Positions 24,049-33,306 of a DNA stretch of 64,000 bases are shown piece by piece. The translations under genes were made by a program, and so were the position numbers. Each line of letters opens with the position of its first letter. Positions within the stretch are counted from its first letter, which is position 1. The notes beneath the pieces were generated by a model, which was not told where the DNA came from, did not search any database, and saw only the letters and a program-made list of their open reading frames with translations. Origin of the DNA: Caulobacter rhizosphaerae (lineage in GTDB: Bacteria; Pseudomonadota; Alphaproteobacteria; Caulobacterales; Caulobacteraceae); NCBI RefSeq assembly GCF_010977555.1, contig NZ_CP048816.1:1-64000 (forward strand). The letters are read 5' to 3'.

Positions 24049-26190
24049 ATGGCCTTCCGCATCGAGACGAAGCCTGCTGTCATCCAAGGCTTCGTTGCGG
24101 ATATCCGAGCGGCAGCGGACACAGATAAGGAGGCGCTGGGCTTTCTCCCCGCCTCAGCTTACGATCAAGCTGCGCGAAAAGGTGAACTGACCGTCGCGCT
24201 GCAGGATGGCCTCCACGGCCCGACCTACGCAGGTCACATCTGGGTCAGCGGCCTATTCCCCCATGCCCGTGTAGTCCAGTTGTTTGTGGCGCAGGCTTTC
24301 AGGGGACAGAAGCTATCGACGCGTCTTCTGCGGGCGGCGATCCAATCGGCGGAAGCTAGCGGCTTCTTGACCATCTTCGCGAAGGTGGCCGCCGACCTAG
24401 CGGCGAACCAGGTTTATGAACATCACGGTTTTGTCGTCGTCCGCACCAAGGCGGGCGGTCAGGCCCGCAATCGCCAAATCCACATTCGGTCACGTGAACT
24501 GTCCACTCCAACATTGTTCAACTACCGCCCCACTTCCGTGGTGGCGGTCGACGACAGTGGTGCGACACAAGGCGGCCAACAGCTCTACCTGATCGATTTG
24601 AACGTGTTCTTCGACGCGACCCGGCAGCGTCGCTTCACTCCCGCCGCGGAGAAGATCCTGGCCTCGGCCCTGAACAGCGGCGTCCGCTTGGCCGTTACGA
24701 ACGAGTTTGTGAAAGAGCTGCAGCGGACCACCATAGGCAAGGACGATCCCGTACTGAGCTTCGCGAAGCAGCTGCCGACAGTTTCTGGCCCCTCGCGGCA
24801 GGAGATCGAAAGCTTGGCGGCCCGTTTGGCGGCCACCGTTTTCCCTGACCAATCGCGCGATGGGACTCTATCGACGAATGACCATTCCGACCTCAGGCAC
24901 TTAGCGGAAGCTATTCTAGCCGGGGCGGCAGGCTTTGTGACTGGGGAGAACAGTATCTTGCGAGCCCACGCAGCCCTTCGGGAGCAGCATGGGCTCAGCG
25001 TTTGGTCGACCGAGGATTTTGCAGTATTCCTCACGCCGGTCTTGGGCGAGCTGCCAGTTTCTGGGCACTCCGAACACGATTTGGCGTTCACGGAAGAGAG
25101 GTCGCTTTCAGCCGAGGCCGTGACGTTCCTAAAGATCCACGGTGCCGCCGACAGCGTGATTGGGACTTTCAGCCGCTTGGACGCGGCCGATAAGCGGTTC
25201 CGCTACTTGGCGGCGCGCGAAGCGCAGACGCTGATTGCCTTCGCCGCCTGCCGGGTAGCATCAGGACCGGCGGATGCGGTCGGCCTTCTCCTCGTCGCCA
25301 ATCCCCGCCATCCAGCCACGCCCACCGCCCTGGACTTCCTCGTTGAGTACGCCGTCCGCGCGGCGAGCCTGTCTCGCCCCTCCCGCGTCGAGATGGCGCA
25401 CGTCGATGGGCAGTCTGTGGCACGGATAACGGCGATCGAGAACGGCTTCCTCGCGGCGCGATCCGGCGCCGACGCCCCATTGCGCAAAATCGCCGTCGGG
25501 ACGGCGGTTACACCGGTCAACTGGACCGCACAGCGCGACCGGATTCAGAAAGGCACCAGCCTGACGCTCCCGACCGACTGTCCCGATTTCCGAGACGACG
25601 AACAGGAGATCACCGTCACGTTGGATGGGCGCGTCGCCACAATGTCCTTGGCCAGCCTAGAGTCGATGGCAGCGCCGGGCCTCTTCCTGCTTAAAGATCG
25701 CCCAGTCGCGGTCGTGCCTATTCGCCGCGCGTGGGCTGAGAATTTAGTCGGCGGGCCCCAGCTCACCTTCTTGCCGAAGCCAGAGGCTGCGTTCCGCTCG
25801 CGCCGGGTCTACTTCGCGTCCGTGCGCAACCAGCACATCCTAGTGAAAGGGCGCCCTATAATCCTCTACGAGTCGGGCAAGGACGGCGGCCGTGGCGCAG
25901 CCATCGCCGTTGCCAGGGTAGCGTCGGCGGAAGCGGTACCGAAGACCCACGCTCCCGACTCCCTCCTCCGCGCCGCCGTGGTCCGCGGCAGCGATCTGCA
26001 ACACTTGGTGAAAGGCACGACCGTTCTTGCCGTATGGTTTGATAATATTATGCGCTTCGAACAACCCGTGCCGTTCTCGCGCATGAAGGCTCTCGGCCTC
26101 GCCGATCCGACCAACCTCATTAAGAGTCACATGCTTAAGTTTGAAACCGCAATGAAAATTCTCGACGCTGGGCGTCCCGATGCACGATGA
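24049..26190 (+). CDS. GNAT acetyltransferase-PIN nuclease fusion with C-terminal PUA-like region
   Basis: A 713-residue multidomain protein. Residues about 1-150 are a GNAT domain, with the acetyl-CoA loop region VAQAFRGQKLSTRLLRAAI and NQVYEHHGF. Residues about 180-335 are a PIN nuclease domain with acidic residues in LIDLNVFFDATR, TNEFVKEL and DLRHLAEAILAGAAGFVTGEN. The remaining 370 residues end in a PUA/EVE-like beta-barrel (RRVYFASVRNQHILVKGRPIILYE across two lines of strands, then VLAVWFDNIMRFEQP). PIN domains cut RNA, and GNAT domains in toxins often acetylate aminoacyl-tRNA. The downstream ASCH gene overlaps by 11 bp. The composition is lower in GC than the flanks. An RNA-targeting toxin or defence role is inferred from domain content. 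Confidence 0.75.
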   Translation: MAFRIETKPAVIQGFVADIRAAADTDKEALGFLPASAYDQAARKGELTVALQDGLHGPTYAGHIWVSGLFPHARVVQLFVAQAFRGQKLSTRLLRAAIQSAEASGFLTIFAKVAADLAANQVYEHHGFVVVRTKAGGQARNRQIHIRSRELSTPTLFNYRPTSVVAVDDSGATQGGQQLYLIDLNVFFDATRQRRFTPAAEKILASALNSGVRLAVTNEFVKELQRTTIGKDDPVLSFAKQLPTVSGPSRQEIESLAARLAATVFPDQSRDGTLSTNDHSDLRHLAEAILAGAAGFVTGENSILRAHAALREQHGLSVWSTEDFAVFLTPVLGELPVSGHSEHDLAFTEERSLSAEAVTFLKIHGAADSVIGTFSRLDAADKRFRYLAAREAQTLIAFAACRVASGPADAVGLLLVANPRHPATPTALDFLVEYAVRAASLSRPSRVEMAHVDGQSVARITAIENGFLAARSGADAPLRKIAVGTAVTPVNWTAQRDRIQKGTSLTLPTDCPDFRDDEQEITVTLDGRVATMSLASLESMAAPGLFLLKDRPVAVVPIRRAWAENLVGGPQLTFLPKPEAAFRSRRVYFASVRNQHILVKGRPIILYESGKDGGRGAAIAVARVASAEAVPKTHAPDSLLRAAVVRGSDLQHLVKGTTVLAVWFDNIMRFEQPVPFSRMKALGLADPTNLIKSHMLKFETAMKILDAGRPDAR

Positions 26191-26638
26191 AAATCCGATC
26201 ATGCTCTCGGTCGCCCCCCAGTACGCGCGGGCGATCCTCGGCGGCTTGAAGGGCGTCGAACTACGGCGACGCGCGCCACGCCTCCAGAGCGGGACCCGAG
26301 CTTGGCTCTATTCTACCCTCCCCGTTGGGCAGGTTGTCGCGATGCTGACTATCGACAAGGTGGTTGAGGCACCGTTGGCCGAGCTCTGGAGGCGATATGG
26401 TCGTCACACCGCAATCTCCCGCCAAGCTTTCGATGCCTATTTCGCTGGGCTGGATTGCGGCGCGGCGCTCATAATCCGAGACGTCCAGGCGCTAAAGGAG
26501 CCCGTCTCTCTCCAAGCTCTGCGGGAAGAGGGAGCCTTCCACCCCCCGCAATTCTATCGCCGGATGCGAGCGGACGCCCCGAACGCACTTTTAAGGGACA
26601 GCGAATTGCACCCTGCAGTTCAGGTTGCGGTCGGTTAA
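26180..26638 (+). CDS. ASCH-domain protein
   Basis: A 152-residue ASCH protein (PUA-related RNA-binding fold). The family signature GxKxxExR is present as GGLKGVELRRR (around residues 19-29), following MLSVAPQYARAIL. The C-terminal half continues the fold (VVAMLTIDKVVEAPLAELW). ASCH domains bind RNA or modified nucleotides and are often neighbours or fusions of GNAT and nuclease domains. The start ATG 26180 lies inside the end of the GNAT-PIN gene, which implies co-translation and partnership. The gene converges with the STAND gene on the other strand. Confidence 0.85.
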   Translation: MHDENPIMLSVAPQYARAILGGLKGVELRRRAPRLQSGTRAWLYSTLPVGQVVAMLTIDKVVEAPLAELWRRYGRHTAISRQAFDAYFAGLDCGAALIIRDVQALKEPVSLQALREEGAFHPPQFYRRMRADAPNALLRDSELHPAVQVAVG

Positions 26639-26881
26639 ATCCGGAGCATTTGCAAGGGCTCCGGTCGAAGCCGAACCTGTCGCATGAATAACAAGGGCCC
26701 GGCGCGGTTCAAGCCCGCGATTATGACGAGGCTGGGCAAGAGCGACGACCAGATCGATCGCCCCTAGACGGAGCCGACCGACATCGCCGCGGGACATTGG
26801 TAGAGTTGAATTAGAGAAGCTTTCGCACGCCCTGGGCGGACTTTCCCAGGGAAAGAGATGGGTCATCCCGGCCTTGGATGT

Positions 26882-29800
26882 TCAGGGCCGTTCGATATCC
26901 CGTTCCAGCTGCCGACGCACGGAGGCCCGAATCCGCACGTCACCCAGATCGTCCAGCACACTGGCAGGGAGCTTGCGCTTGCGGTCCGAAGCCAGGAGGG
27001 CCTGGGCGGGGTGATCGGACGGCAATCGGCTCATAACCGAGGCCGCGAGCACGGTATCGCGCGCCTTGGCCCGATCTGCGAGCACCAGCACAAGCGCGCG
27101 CCGACGCCTATCGGCGGCAAGTGCATCGGCCATGGCCAGAACGGCCTCATCGCTGGCATGAGCCGTGTGCAGGCGCAGAGCCGCGACCGCATAGGGAGGT
27201 GAAAGGCGGTGAGCGAAATCGCCTTTCAGGTGTTTCAAGATCGCGGGCTCGACAGTGTCGGCGCTGGTCAAAGCCTCGAGCGCGGCGATCTTGTCCCAGC
27301 CTCCCGGTCTCGACCAAGCCAGCTTCCAGATCGCCCGCCTCGCCATTGCGCCGCAACGCTGCGCCGCGAACGTCAGGGCCTTGTCGCGCAAAATAGGGTC
27401 GGGCGTAGCCGAGGCCAGCGCCAGAAGTGTCTCGCCAAGATCGGCCGGAAGATCAGCGTAGGCGCCAAGCGCGCGCAGCGCGTCGTGCGCGACCTGATAG
27501 TGCGGTGCCTCGTCGTACTGAGGTTCGGCGTTAGACCAAGTGTCGTTCAGAAAGCGCAGCAGGATGCCAAGGTGCTCGGGATGGGGCCTGGGCGCCATGG
27601 TCTCGATCAGCGCTCGGCGCACGCCCGAACCCTTGTCGTTCGCCATCGCCAGGATGTTTGGCGGCAGGGGCGTGGGCAGGCTGTCGGTGAGAAGTCGCAG
27701 TGCGTTCGACCGCGCATCGGCCACGGGATGGAGCAGGCCCTGCCGGAGAAGATACTCACTGCCCATCGCCGCGCCGGCCTCCAAGGCGCGCACGACGTCG
27801 ACGGGATCCTCGGACTCGTGCAGCCACCGCGCTACGGCCGCCAAAGGGCGCCGGCCCGAAGCGATTAGGATTTCGACGAGGTCGCCGACGGTCTGGATCG
27901 GTGCGAACGCGACGGCGGCTTCAAGACAGGCGATGGCGCCTTGGTGGACCGGCCGCGCTTGCCGTTTGCCCCTTGGAAGGGCAGGCAAGATGGCGACGAT
28001 TTCTGGCGGGGCCTGGCGCAGGGCCTGGCGGAGGCGGCCCGGGATGGTGCGAACGCCTTGACGACGGACGGCGGCGTGGAGCGCCGCGATCAGGGTGACG
28101 GCGGCCGTGTCGCCGGCCTGGGACAGACGTTCGCCGATCAACTCGGGGGCGTTGACGAGGGCGCAGAGAGCCACCTCGACCTCGACGGACGCATCGATGG
28201 CCGGGTAGGCCAGACGCCTCTGAAGCCGTGACCGCAGTTCGGGACGCCAGTGCCTGACCAGCGTCGTCCAGGCGCTGCCTTCGAGCCTTGCCCAGGTGCA
28301 ATGGTCGAGCAGGGCCGCGAGTTCTTCAGGATCGGCGGAACCAGCGTCTCTGCTCACCGCGGTCGACCAGGCCGACGCGAAGGCCTCGGCCTGGGGATGG
28401 GCGGCGATAGCGCTCCAACCCCGCTGTTCGCGTAGAGCCGTGACGAAGCCCTCTATGATCTCGCGCAGGCCCTGGCCCTCGGGGTAGCCAGGATCACCGA
28501 AGTGCTCGGCATAGGCTGTATCGACCTCATGATCGCGGACCTTTCGGGCCAGCTCGCTATCGTCGCCCCAGCTATCTCGGATGCGGGCCAATTGGGCGAG
28601 CGCGGCCTGGGCGACCGGATCAAACCGGTCGAGATCGGCCGAGGCGCCCTTGGCGATCACGTCGGCGTTTCGATAGAGGTCGTGCTCGACGGTCGTTTTA
28701 GCGGCGACGAGAAACGCCTCGGTCAGGTCCCCAGCCAGGTGCCGCCACTCATCGACGAAGGCGATAGGAAAGCCGTCGTCCTCGATCGGAAGCCGCTCCC
28801 GTACGAAGCGATCGATGATGGCCCTAAGCTCGGCGCGACCCTCCATCCGCTCGAGCCACACCTCATTGACCGCCCATGGGGTCCATTGATCATTGAAGTG
28901 TTCGCCCCCGCGCTGGACACGTCGCAGCAGGAAGCGGGCGGTTTCGGCGGCGACGCAAGCGGGAGACCCCGCATCGGCGGCCAGTTCCAAGAGCTCGGCG
29001 AACCGGGCGTCCGGCTCAGCCAAGCCAGCGTCGAGCCACCGGTCGACGACCTCGACGGCCACGGCCGGGGGCGCAAAGGTCAAACCGTCCTCGAATGATC
29101 GGATCATGGTCGCGCACCTGGGCAGGCAGCGCACCGCCGTCTCGATCGCCCAGCCGTCGGCCCCGGGCGCGGCCGTCAGCGCGCCCAGCAGGTCTTCGAA
29201 CGCGGCGACCGCGTCCGGGCCGTTCTGGACGAGGTAGGATTCCAGCGCCTCGCGGGTGCTGGGGTGACGATAGGACACGACCTGGCCGGGTTGGCGCAAG
29301 TGGCGCGTCGCTACAAGGCGGTCGACGAGCTTCACCAACGCGCCGGCGGCGTATCCCGCGTGGCGCCGCAGGGCCTGTTGCACCGCGACCAGCTGAGCCC
29401 GGCTGACTTGTCCCCAGGTGGTGAGGAGCGCCCAGAGGATGGCCGCCTCTCGCGGCGTCGCCAGATCGGCGAGGTAGCCATGCACGTCGGCTTCCACCGT
29501 GTCCCGGTTGGCCTTGGCGAAAGCGCGCGCAAGCAGCTTGGCATGGGTATCGCCCTCAAGGGGAGGCTCGGCCAAGGTGTTGAAGAAGAGATCCAACTCC
29601 AGCGGCGTTGCAAGGCGCTCGAGCGCGTGTCCCTTGTTGCTGAAGGCCAGCATTTGGCGCGCTGTGGGCAGCGCCGTGACGCGATTGTCGTAGATCGTCT
29701 CCAGCGGCCCATCGACATAGTGCTCGGCCTCGAGCGCGATGGTCCAGCGCGCCAGAGCGCTCACAGCGTTGGCCTGGTCAAGCATGTCGGTCCGGGTCGT

Positions 29801-30844
29801 GACCACGAATTGGCGGCCAGGGCGCGCGTCGGGCAGGATCCGAGGCAGCTGGGCGGACCAGGCCTGTCCCGCCGGCAGGAGGCTGTACTGTCCCCAGGGG
29901 TCCTCGAGATAAAAGACCGAAGGTAGGTCCTCGGTGATCGAGCGCGTCACGGACGGCCCGGCGCCAGGATCGAGGATCTTCAGGCTGCGCCTCGGATCGT
30001 CGGCGACGGCCTCTTCGCAGAGCTTCATTGCCGCCCAGGTCTTGCCGCTGCCCGACGGCCCCGTGATGACCACGGCGCCATGGGCTTCTAGGGCCGCACG
30101 CATCTGCGGGAAGTTCGAAGGTGGCACGAAGGCGTCGAGGTTGGGCGCGCTGGCCAGCATGCCACCAAATTGCTTGATGGTGTCGACGAGCTCCTCGCGG
30201 GTCCAGGCGCCTGCGGCCCGCCCTCGCATGCGGCGTCGGGCGTCTTCGCGCAGGCGAGTGCGGCATGCCTCCAGCTGCGCGGCGGGGACGTGCAGCAGCC
30301 TCTGGAGCGTATCGCCGACTTCCAAATGGAGTTGGCGTTCGGATAGGCCTGCGTAGATCGCGATCCGACCCAGGGCGGACGTCGGCAGGATTTCGGCGAG
30401 GGTGGCTGGCAGCGGCGTTGCTTGCGGCCGCTCTTCCAGGTCACCGACCTTCAGATTGCTCAGACCCTCGTTGACGGCGGCCGTGGTCACCAGCAGGAAC
30501 CGCACGCCGGGATCCTTGAGGTGGTCTTCGGCCGCCAAGCGTCGCGGGCGGCTCTGGAGGAGGGTCTTGAAGGCGGCCACCGACCAGGCGTCGGTCTCGC
30601 GGAGCTTGACCTGGACGATCAGCCGATCGGCCCCGTCGAGCTCTGCATGGGGTTCGACCCGGCTCTGGTCCAGCTCGGCTTCGAGGTCCTCGTCATTGTC
30701 GGGCTCAAGCGTGATCCGGCTGGCGGCCTTGGTGATCAGCAGAAGACGCAGGGCGAAGAACACCGATACGTCGAGCTGGTACTCGAATCCGTCCATCGCC
30801 GCCCGGCCGCCACCGGCCGTGTTCGCCCTCCCCTCCCCCGCCAA
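26882..30844 (-). CDS. STAND NTPase with N-terminal Cap4/DUF4297-like nuclease domain (Avs-like)
   Basis: A 1320-residue defence-type protein. The N-terminal domain (GGGRAAMDGFEYQLDVSVFFALRLLL in consecutive parts, then RLIVQVKLRE near residue 76) matches the Cap4-like/DUF4297 PD-(D/E)xK nuclease layout. A STAND-type P-loop NTPase follows, with Walker A GPSGSGKTW (around residues 262-270) and a Walker B-like YLEDPWGQY (around 308-316), the pattern of the nSTAND3 group. The C-terminal 700 residues are helical and HEAT-like (RSNALRLLTDSL, GVRRALIETMAP), suitable for sensing. Such proteins detect phage proteins and then degrade DNA. The stated start is TTG 30844, which keeps the conserved Gly-rich N-terminus; ATG 30796 is the alternative. 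Confidence 0.82.
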   Translation of the reverse strand: MAGEGRANTAGGGRAAMDGFEYQLDVSVFFALRLLLITKAASRITLEPDNDEDLEAELDQSRVEPHAELDGADRLIVQVKLRETDAWSVAAFKTLLQSRPRRLAAEDHLKDPGVRFLLVTTAAVNEGLSNLKVGDLEERPQATPLPATLAEILPTSALGRIAIYAGLSERQLHLEVGDTLQRLLHVPAAQLEACRTRLREDARRRMRGRAAGAWTREELVDTIKQFGGMLASAPNLDAFVPPSNFPQMRAALEAHGAVVITGPSGSGKTWAAMKLCEEAVADDPRRSLKILDPGAGPSVTRSITEDLPSVFYLEDPWGQYSLLPAGQAWSAQLPRILPDARPGRQFVVTTRTDMLDQANAVSALARWTIALEAEHYVDGPLETIYDNRVTALPTARQMLAFSNKGHALERLATPLELDLFFNTLAEPPLEGDTHAKLLARAFAKANRDTVEADVHGYLADLATPREAAILWALLTTWGQVSRAQLVAVQQALRRHAGYAAGALVKLVDRLVATRHLRQPGQVVSYRHPSTREALESYLVQNGPDAVAAFEDLLGALTAAPGADGWAIETAVRCLPRCATMIRSFEDGLTFAPPAVAVEVVDRWLDAGLAEPDARFAELLELAADAGSPACVAAETARFLLRRVQRGGEHFNDQWTPWAVNEVWLERMEGRAELRAIIDRFVRERLPIEDDGFPIAFVDEWRHLAGDLTEAFLVAAKTTVEHDLYRNADVIAKGASADLDRFDPVAQAALAQLARIRDSWGDDSELARKVRDHEVDTAYAEHFGDPGYPEGQGLREIIEGFVTALREQRGWSAIAAHPQAEAFASAWSTAVSRDAGSADPEELAALLDHCTWARLEGSAWTTLVRHWRPELRSRLQRRLAYPAIDASVEVEVALCALVNAPELIGERLSQAGDTAAVTLIAALHAAVRRQGVRTIPGRLRQALRQAPPEIVAILPALPRGKRQARPVHQGAIACLEAAVAFAPIQTVGDLVEILIASGRRPLAAVARWLHESEDPVDVVRALEAGAAMGSEYLLRQGLLHPVADARSNALRLLTDSLPTPLPPNILAMANDKGSGVRRALIETMAPRPHPEHLGILLRFLNDTWSNAEPQYDEAPHYQVAHDALRALGAYADLPADLGETLLALASATPDPILRDKALTFAAQRCGAMARRAIWKLAWSRPGGWDKIAALEALTSADTVEPAILKHLKGDFAHRLSPPYAVAALRLHTAHASDEAVLAMADALAADRRRRALVLVLADRAKARDTVLAASVMSRLPSDHPAQALLASDRKRKLPASVLDDLGDVRIRASVRRQLERDIERP

Positions 30845-30985
30845 GACTCTCGAACTCCGTATGGCTGCTCCATTTCCGTTCTATCCGGACCCGTTCGGCC
30901 CGCAAGTCCGGCGCACGCGTTTTGGGAGCGTGCAAGCTTGACGTTAGCGGGGCGCGGGGGCCAGGCTCCGTCCCCGGGGGGGCCA

Positions 30986-31975
30986 ATGATCCTGTCGGAC
31001 ATGATGGCGCCGGATGGGCGCGTGTTCCTGAAGAGCGAGTGGGCGCAGATCGGCGACGGCTGGCCGTGTCTGAGCTTCACCAAGAGCTCGGTGTTTCGAC
31101 GGCTGCGCGCTGATTTTCGCCCTGAGCACGACGTGCTCCTCTATGTCGGGACATCCGGTGAGGACACCGATGATCCCAACCATCGCAGCCGCCTGATCTC
31201 GGCGGTCGTGGTGCAGCCGAGCCAAATGCTCGAGACGCGCAAGATCGTGCCGCCGGAGGCCTATGCCTTGGCCATGGCGCGATTTGGCGTCGATCGCTGG
31301 CCTCACGCCGTGGCGGTCATCAAAGCGGCCAACCTGGTCGGACCGCCCTTCCCGTCCGCCCGTGAGCTCGTGCCCGACGCCTACCGCTCCCTTGGCGCGG
31401 AAAACCGGGGTCAGGTCGCCGAGGTCGTTGGGGCCGAACGTCTGGCGGTGCTGAGCTTGGCGGTGGTGCCGCTGGAGCTGCGCTTCTCCCCTGACGTCGC
31501 CGCCTACATGGCCTTGGCCAAGGCGCTTGGCCGGCAGACGCCCAAATCGATCAACACCGAAGCCACGCGCATGGCCGCCCTGATCCTGAATCGAGTCGCC
31601 AATGGCGGCGAGATGACGACGCGCATGAACCCGATCAGAACCGCGCCAGACTTCTCGGTGTTGTTCGCCCTCTTGGTGCGAAAGTGGCAGGAAGGACAGG
31701 GCGGTGCCTGCGCCCTGTGCCGCGGCCCGCTCGTGGCCCAGACCACAAACGCGATGCTGCAGCCGTCGGCCGACCGCATCGTCAGCGAAAACCCCGCCTA
31801 TGACGACGAAAATGTCCAGATTACCCACTTGGCCTGCAATCTGGCCAAGAACAAGTGGGGCGCCGAGCACTTCGATGAATGGGCCGCCGTCATTCGGGGT
31901 CTGGCGGGGCCGGTCGAGGACGCCGACGCGGAAGCTGGCCCGGGCGCGGAGCTTCGCGCCGCGACGCCGGCCTGA
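30986..31975 (+). CDS. HNH endonuclease, possibly with an EVE/PUA-like N-terminal domain
   Basis: A 329-residue protein. The C-terminal HNH module is at about residues 235-305: CALCRGPL, LQPSADRIVSENPAYDDENVQ (adjacent segments) and THLACNLAKNKW. These give a Cys pair, an SADRI core and the downstream Asn/Cys/Asn. The N-terminal 170 residues (HDVLLYVGTSGE, LISAVVVQPSQMLET, RWPHAVAVIKAANLVGPPF) look like a beta-barrel of the EVE/PUA/ASCH kind, which in other restriction enzymes reads modified bases; this part is inference. ATG 30986 was chosen over the long upstream open frame, which is antisense to the STAND gene. It is divergent from the STAND gene and followed by a second HNH gene after 20 bp. 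Confidence 0.72.
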   Translation: MILSDMMAPDGRVFLKSEWAQIGDGWPCLSFTKSSVFRRLRADFRPEHDVLLYVGTSGEDTDDPNHRSRLISAVVVQPSQMLETRKIVPPEAYALAMARFGVDRWPHAVAVIKAANLVGPPFPSARELVPDAYRSLGAENRGQVAEVVGAERLAVLSLAVVPLELRFSPDVAAYMALAKALGRQTPKSINTEATRMAALILNRVANGGEMTTRMNPIRTAPDFSVLFALLVRKWQEGQGGACALCRGPLVAQTTNAMLQPSADRIVSENPAYDDENVQITHLACNLAKNKWGAEHFDEWAAVIRGLAGPVEDADAEAGPGAELRAATPA

Positions 31976-31995
31976 GGCGCGTGGAGACCAAGTCG

Positions 31996-33099
31996 ATGAG
32001 CAATGACGCGGACGTGGACGACATTGTCGACGTCGGGCTTTTTCGCGCCAACGGCGCAGCGCTGACGACAAAGGTTCAGATCGAGGGCTATCGCATCGTC
32101 TTGCACCGCGCGGGCACGCTGCAGGAAGCGACGGACGGCGATTTTCGCGCGACCCTCGAGCTCGTGTTGCACCGGCTTCTGTTGGAGCGGATCCGACCGT
32201 TCGTGACGTTGCATCAGGCGCCCCCGCCGCGGCGGTCCATGAAGACCTTGGACGATTTTGAGCTGGTCCCGCCGCTGCGCTTGAAGGGATCGGCGGGCGA
32301 ACGCGCCGACACCTTGTACAGCGCCAGCCAAGGCAAGACGCCACAAGCGTGGCCTACCATGGAGCTGAATATCCCATGGATGCCGCACTATGCCCTGGCC
32401 TCGATCCTCGAAGGCGTGGCCGAGCGGCGCCCCGAGGGTCTAGACAGGCCGCAGCTTCGGCGGGTGGAGGCGCGCCATCTCCAGGCGGCTATCGACGAGG
32501 TTCAGGAGATCGAGCGCTACACCCGGTTCCGGGACGCTACGGGCTATTGGCTGATCCCGCCTGACGGCGGCGATCCCTTGCCGCCCAAGAAGGTGTTCGG
32601 CATCGCTCTCGCCGAAGCCTTGCGCACCTACACCACCCCCAACGACTTCTCGTCTGGCCCGCTAATTTTCGACATCATGAGAGATCGTGGTTTCGACGTC
32701 GTGCGGCAGGAAGACCTGCCGCGGCGAAGCCCTGGCGGCGCAGGCGTCGGGGGGGCAGGCACATCCCCAGCCGAGATCCCGCTCACCGACGAAGAGCGCC
32801 GGTGGCTGGAGGGCAACCCGAAGTTCGTCGCCCACATGCGCAACGAGCGGTCGGGCAAGGCGCCGGGCGTCTTCAAGGACGATTTTCGCAAGCAGCATGG
32901 CCGGCTGTTCTGCGAGCGCTGCGATGAGGACTTCGTCGCCGCCTACGGCACGGTGCTGGCTGAGGGGTGTTTCGAAGTCCACCACAAGATCCCGGTCTCC
33001 CACATGAAGCCCAACCATGTGACGACGTCGGACCAGTTGCAGCTGTTGTGCGCCAACTGTCATCGCATCACCCACCGTGAAATGGCGTTGCGTCGTTAG
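31996..33099 (+). CDS. McrA-like HNH endonuclease
   Basis: A protein of about 367 residues ending in a classic HNH domain. A CxxC pair (FCERCDEDFVAAYG) is followed by CFEVHHKIPVSHM and LQLLCANCHRITH, with His-His, Asn and His metal and catalytic positions intact. A Gly-rich hinge (SPGGAGVGGAGTSP) separates it from a N-terminal domain of about 230 residues that I do not recognise and that may bind the target. McrA-type HNH enzymes commonly restrict modified DNA. ATG 31996 has GGAG 9 bp upstream; GTG 31981 is an in-frame alternative. It follows the other HNH gene closely and is probably co-transcribed with it. Confidence 0.8.
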   Translation: MSNDADVDDIVDVGLFRANGAALTTKVQIEGYRIVLHRAGTLQEATDGDFRATLELVLHRLLLERIRPFVTLHQAPPPRRSMKTLDDFELVPPLRLKGSAGERADTLYSASQGKTPQAWPTMELNIPWMPHYALASILEGVAERRPEGLDRPQLRRVEARHLQAAIDEVQEIERYTRFRDATGYWLIPPDGGDPLPPKKVFGIALAEALRTYTTPNDFSSGPLIFDIMRDRGFDVVRQEDLPRRSPGGAGVGGAGTSPAEIPLTDEERRWLEGNPKFVAHMRNERSGKAPGVFKDDFRKQHGRLFCERCDEDFVAAYGTVLAEGCFEVHHKIPVSHMKPNHVTTSDQLQLLCANCHRITHREMALRR

Positions 33100-33306
33100 G
33101 CGAGGTTCCGCTAACTGTTGTCGCGATATTGCCACGTAGCGACCCTTCCGTGTGGCCAAGAACCTGCCGTCCCCAAGGTCCGCGATGAGTCACGGTCGGC
33201 CGGTCCGCGCTGATCAAGTCGAGGAGGCCTCTGCGCGGATTGCGACAGCGATCCACGCCGTCTCGGCGGAGGGGGCGGCCAGGCTGACAAGGACCCGGCC
33301 GTCTCG

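Noticed and set aside
26683..26766. 27-codon open frame starting MNNKGPARFKPAIM
   Set aside because: Too short to support, no ribosome-binding site and no neighbour that suggests a small-peptide function.
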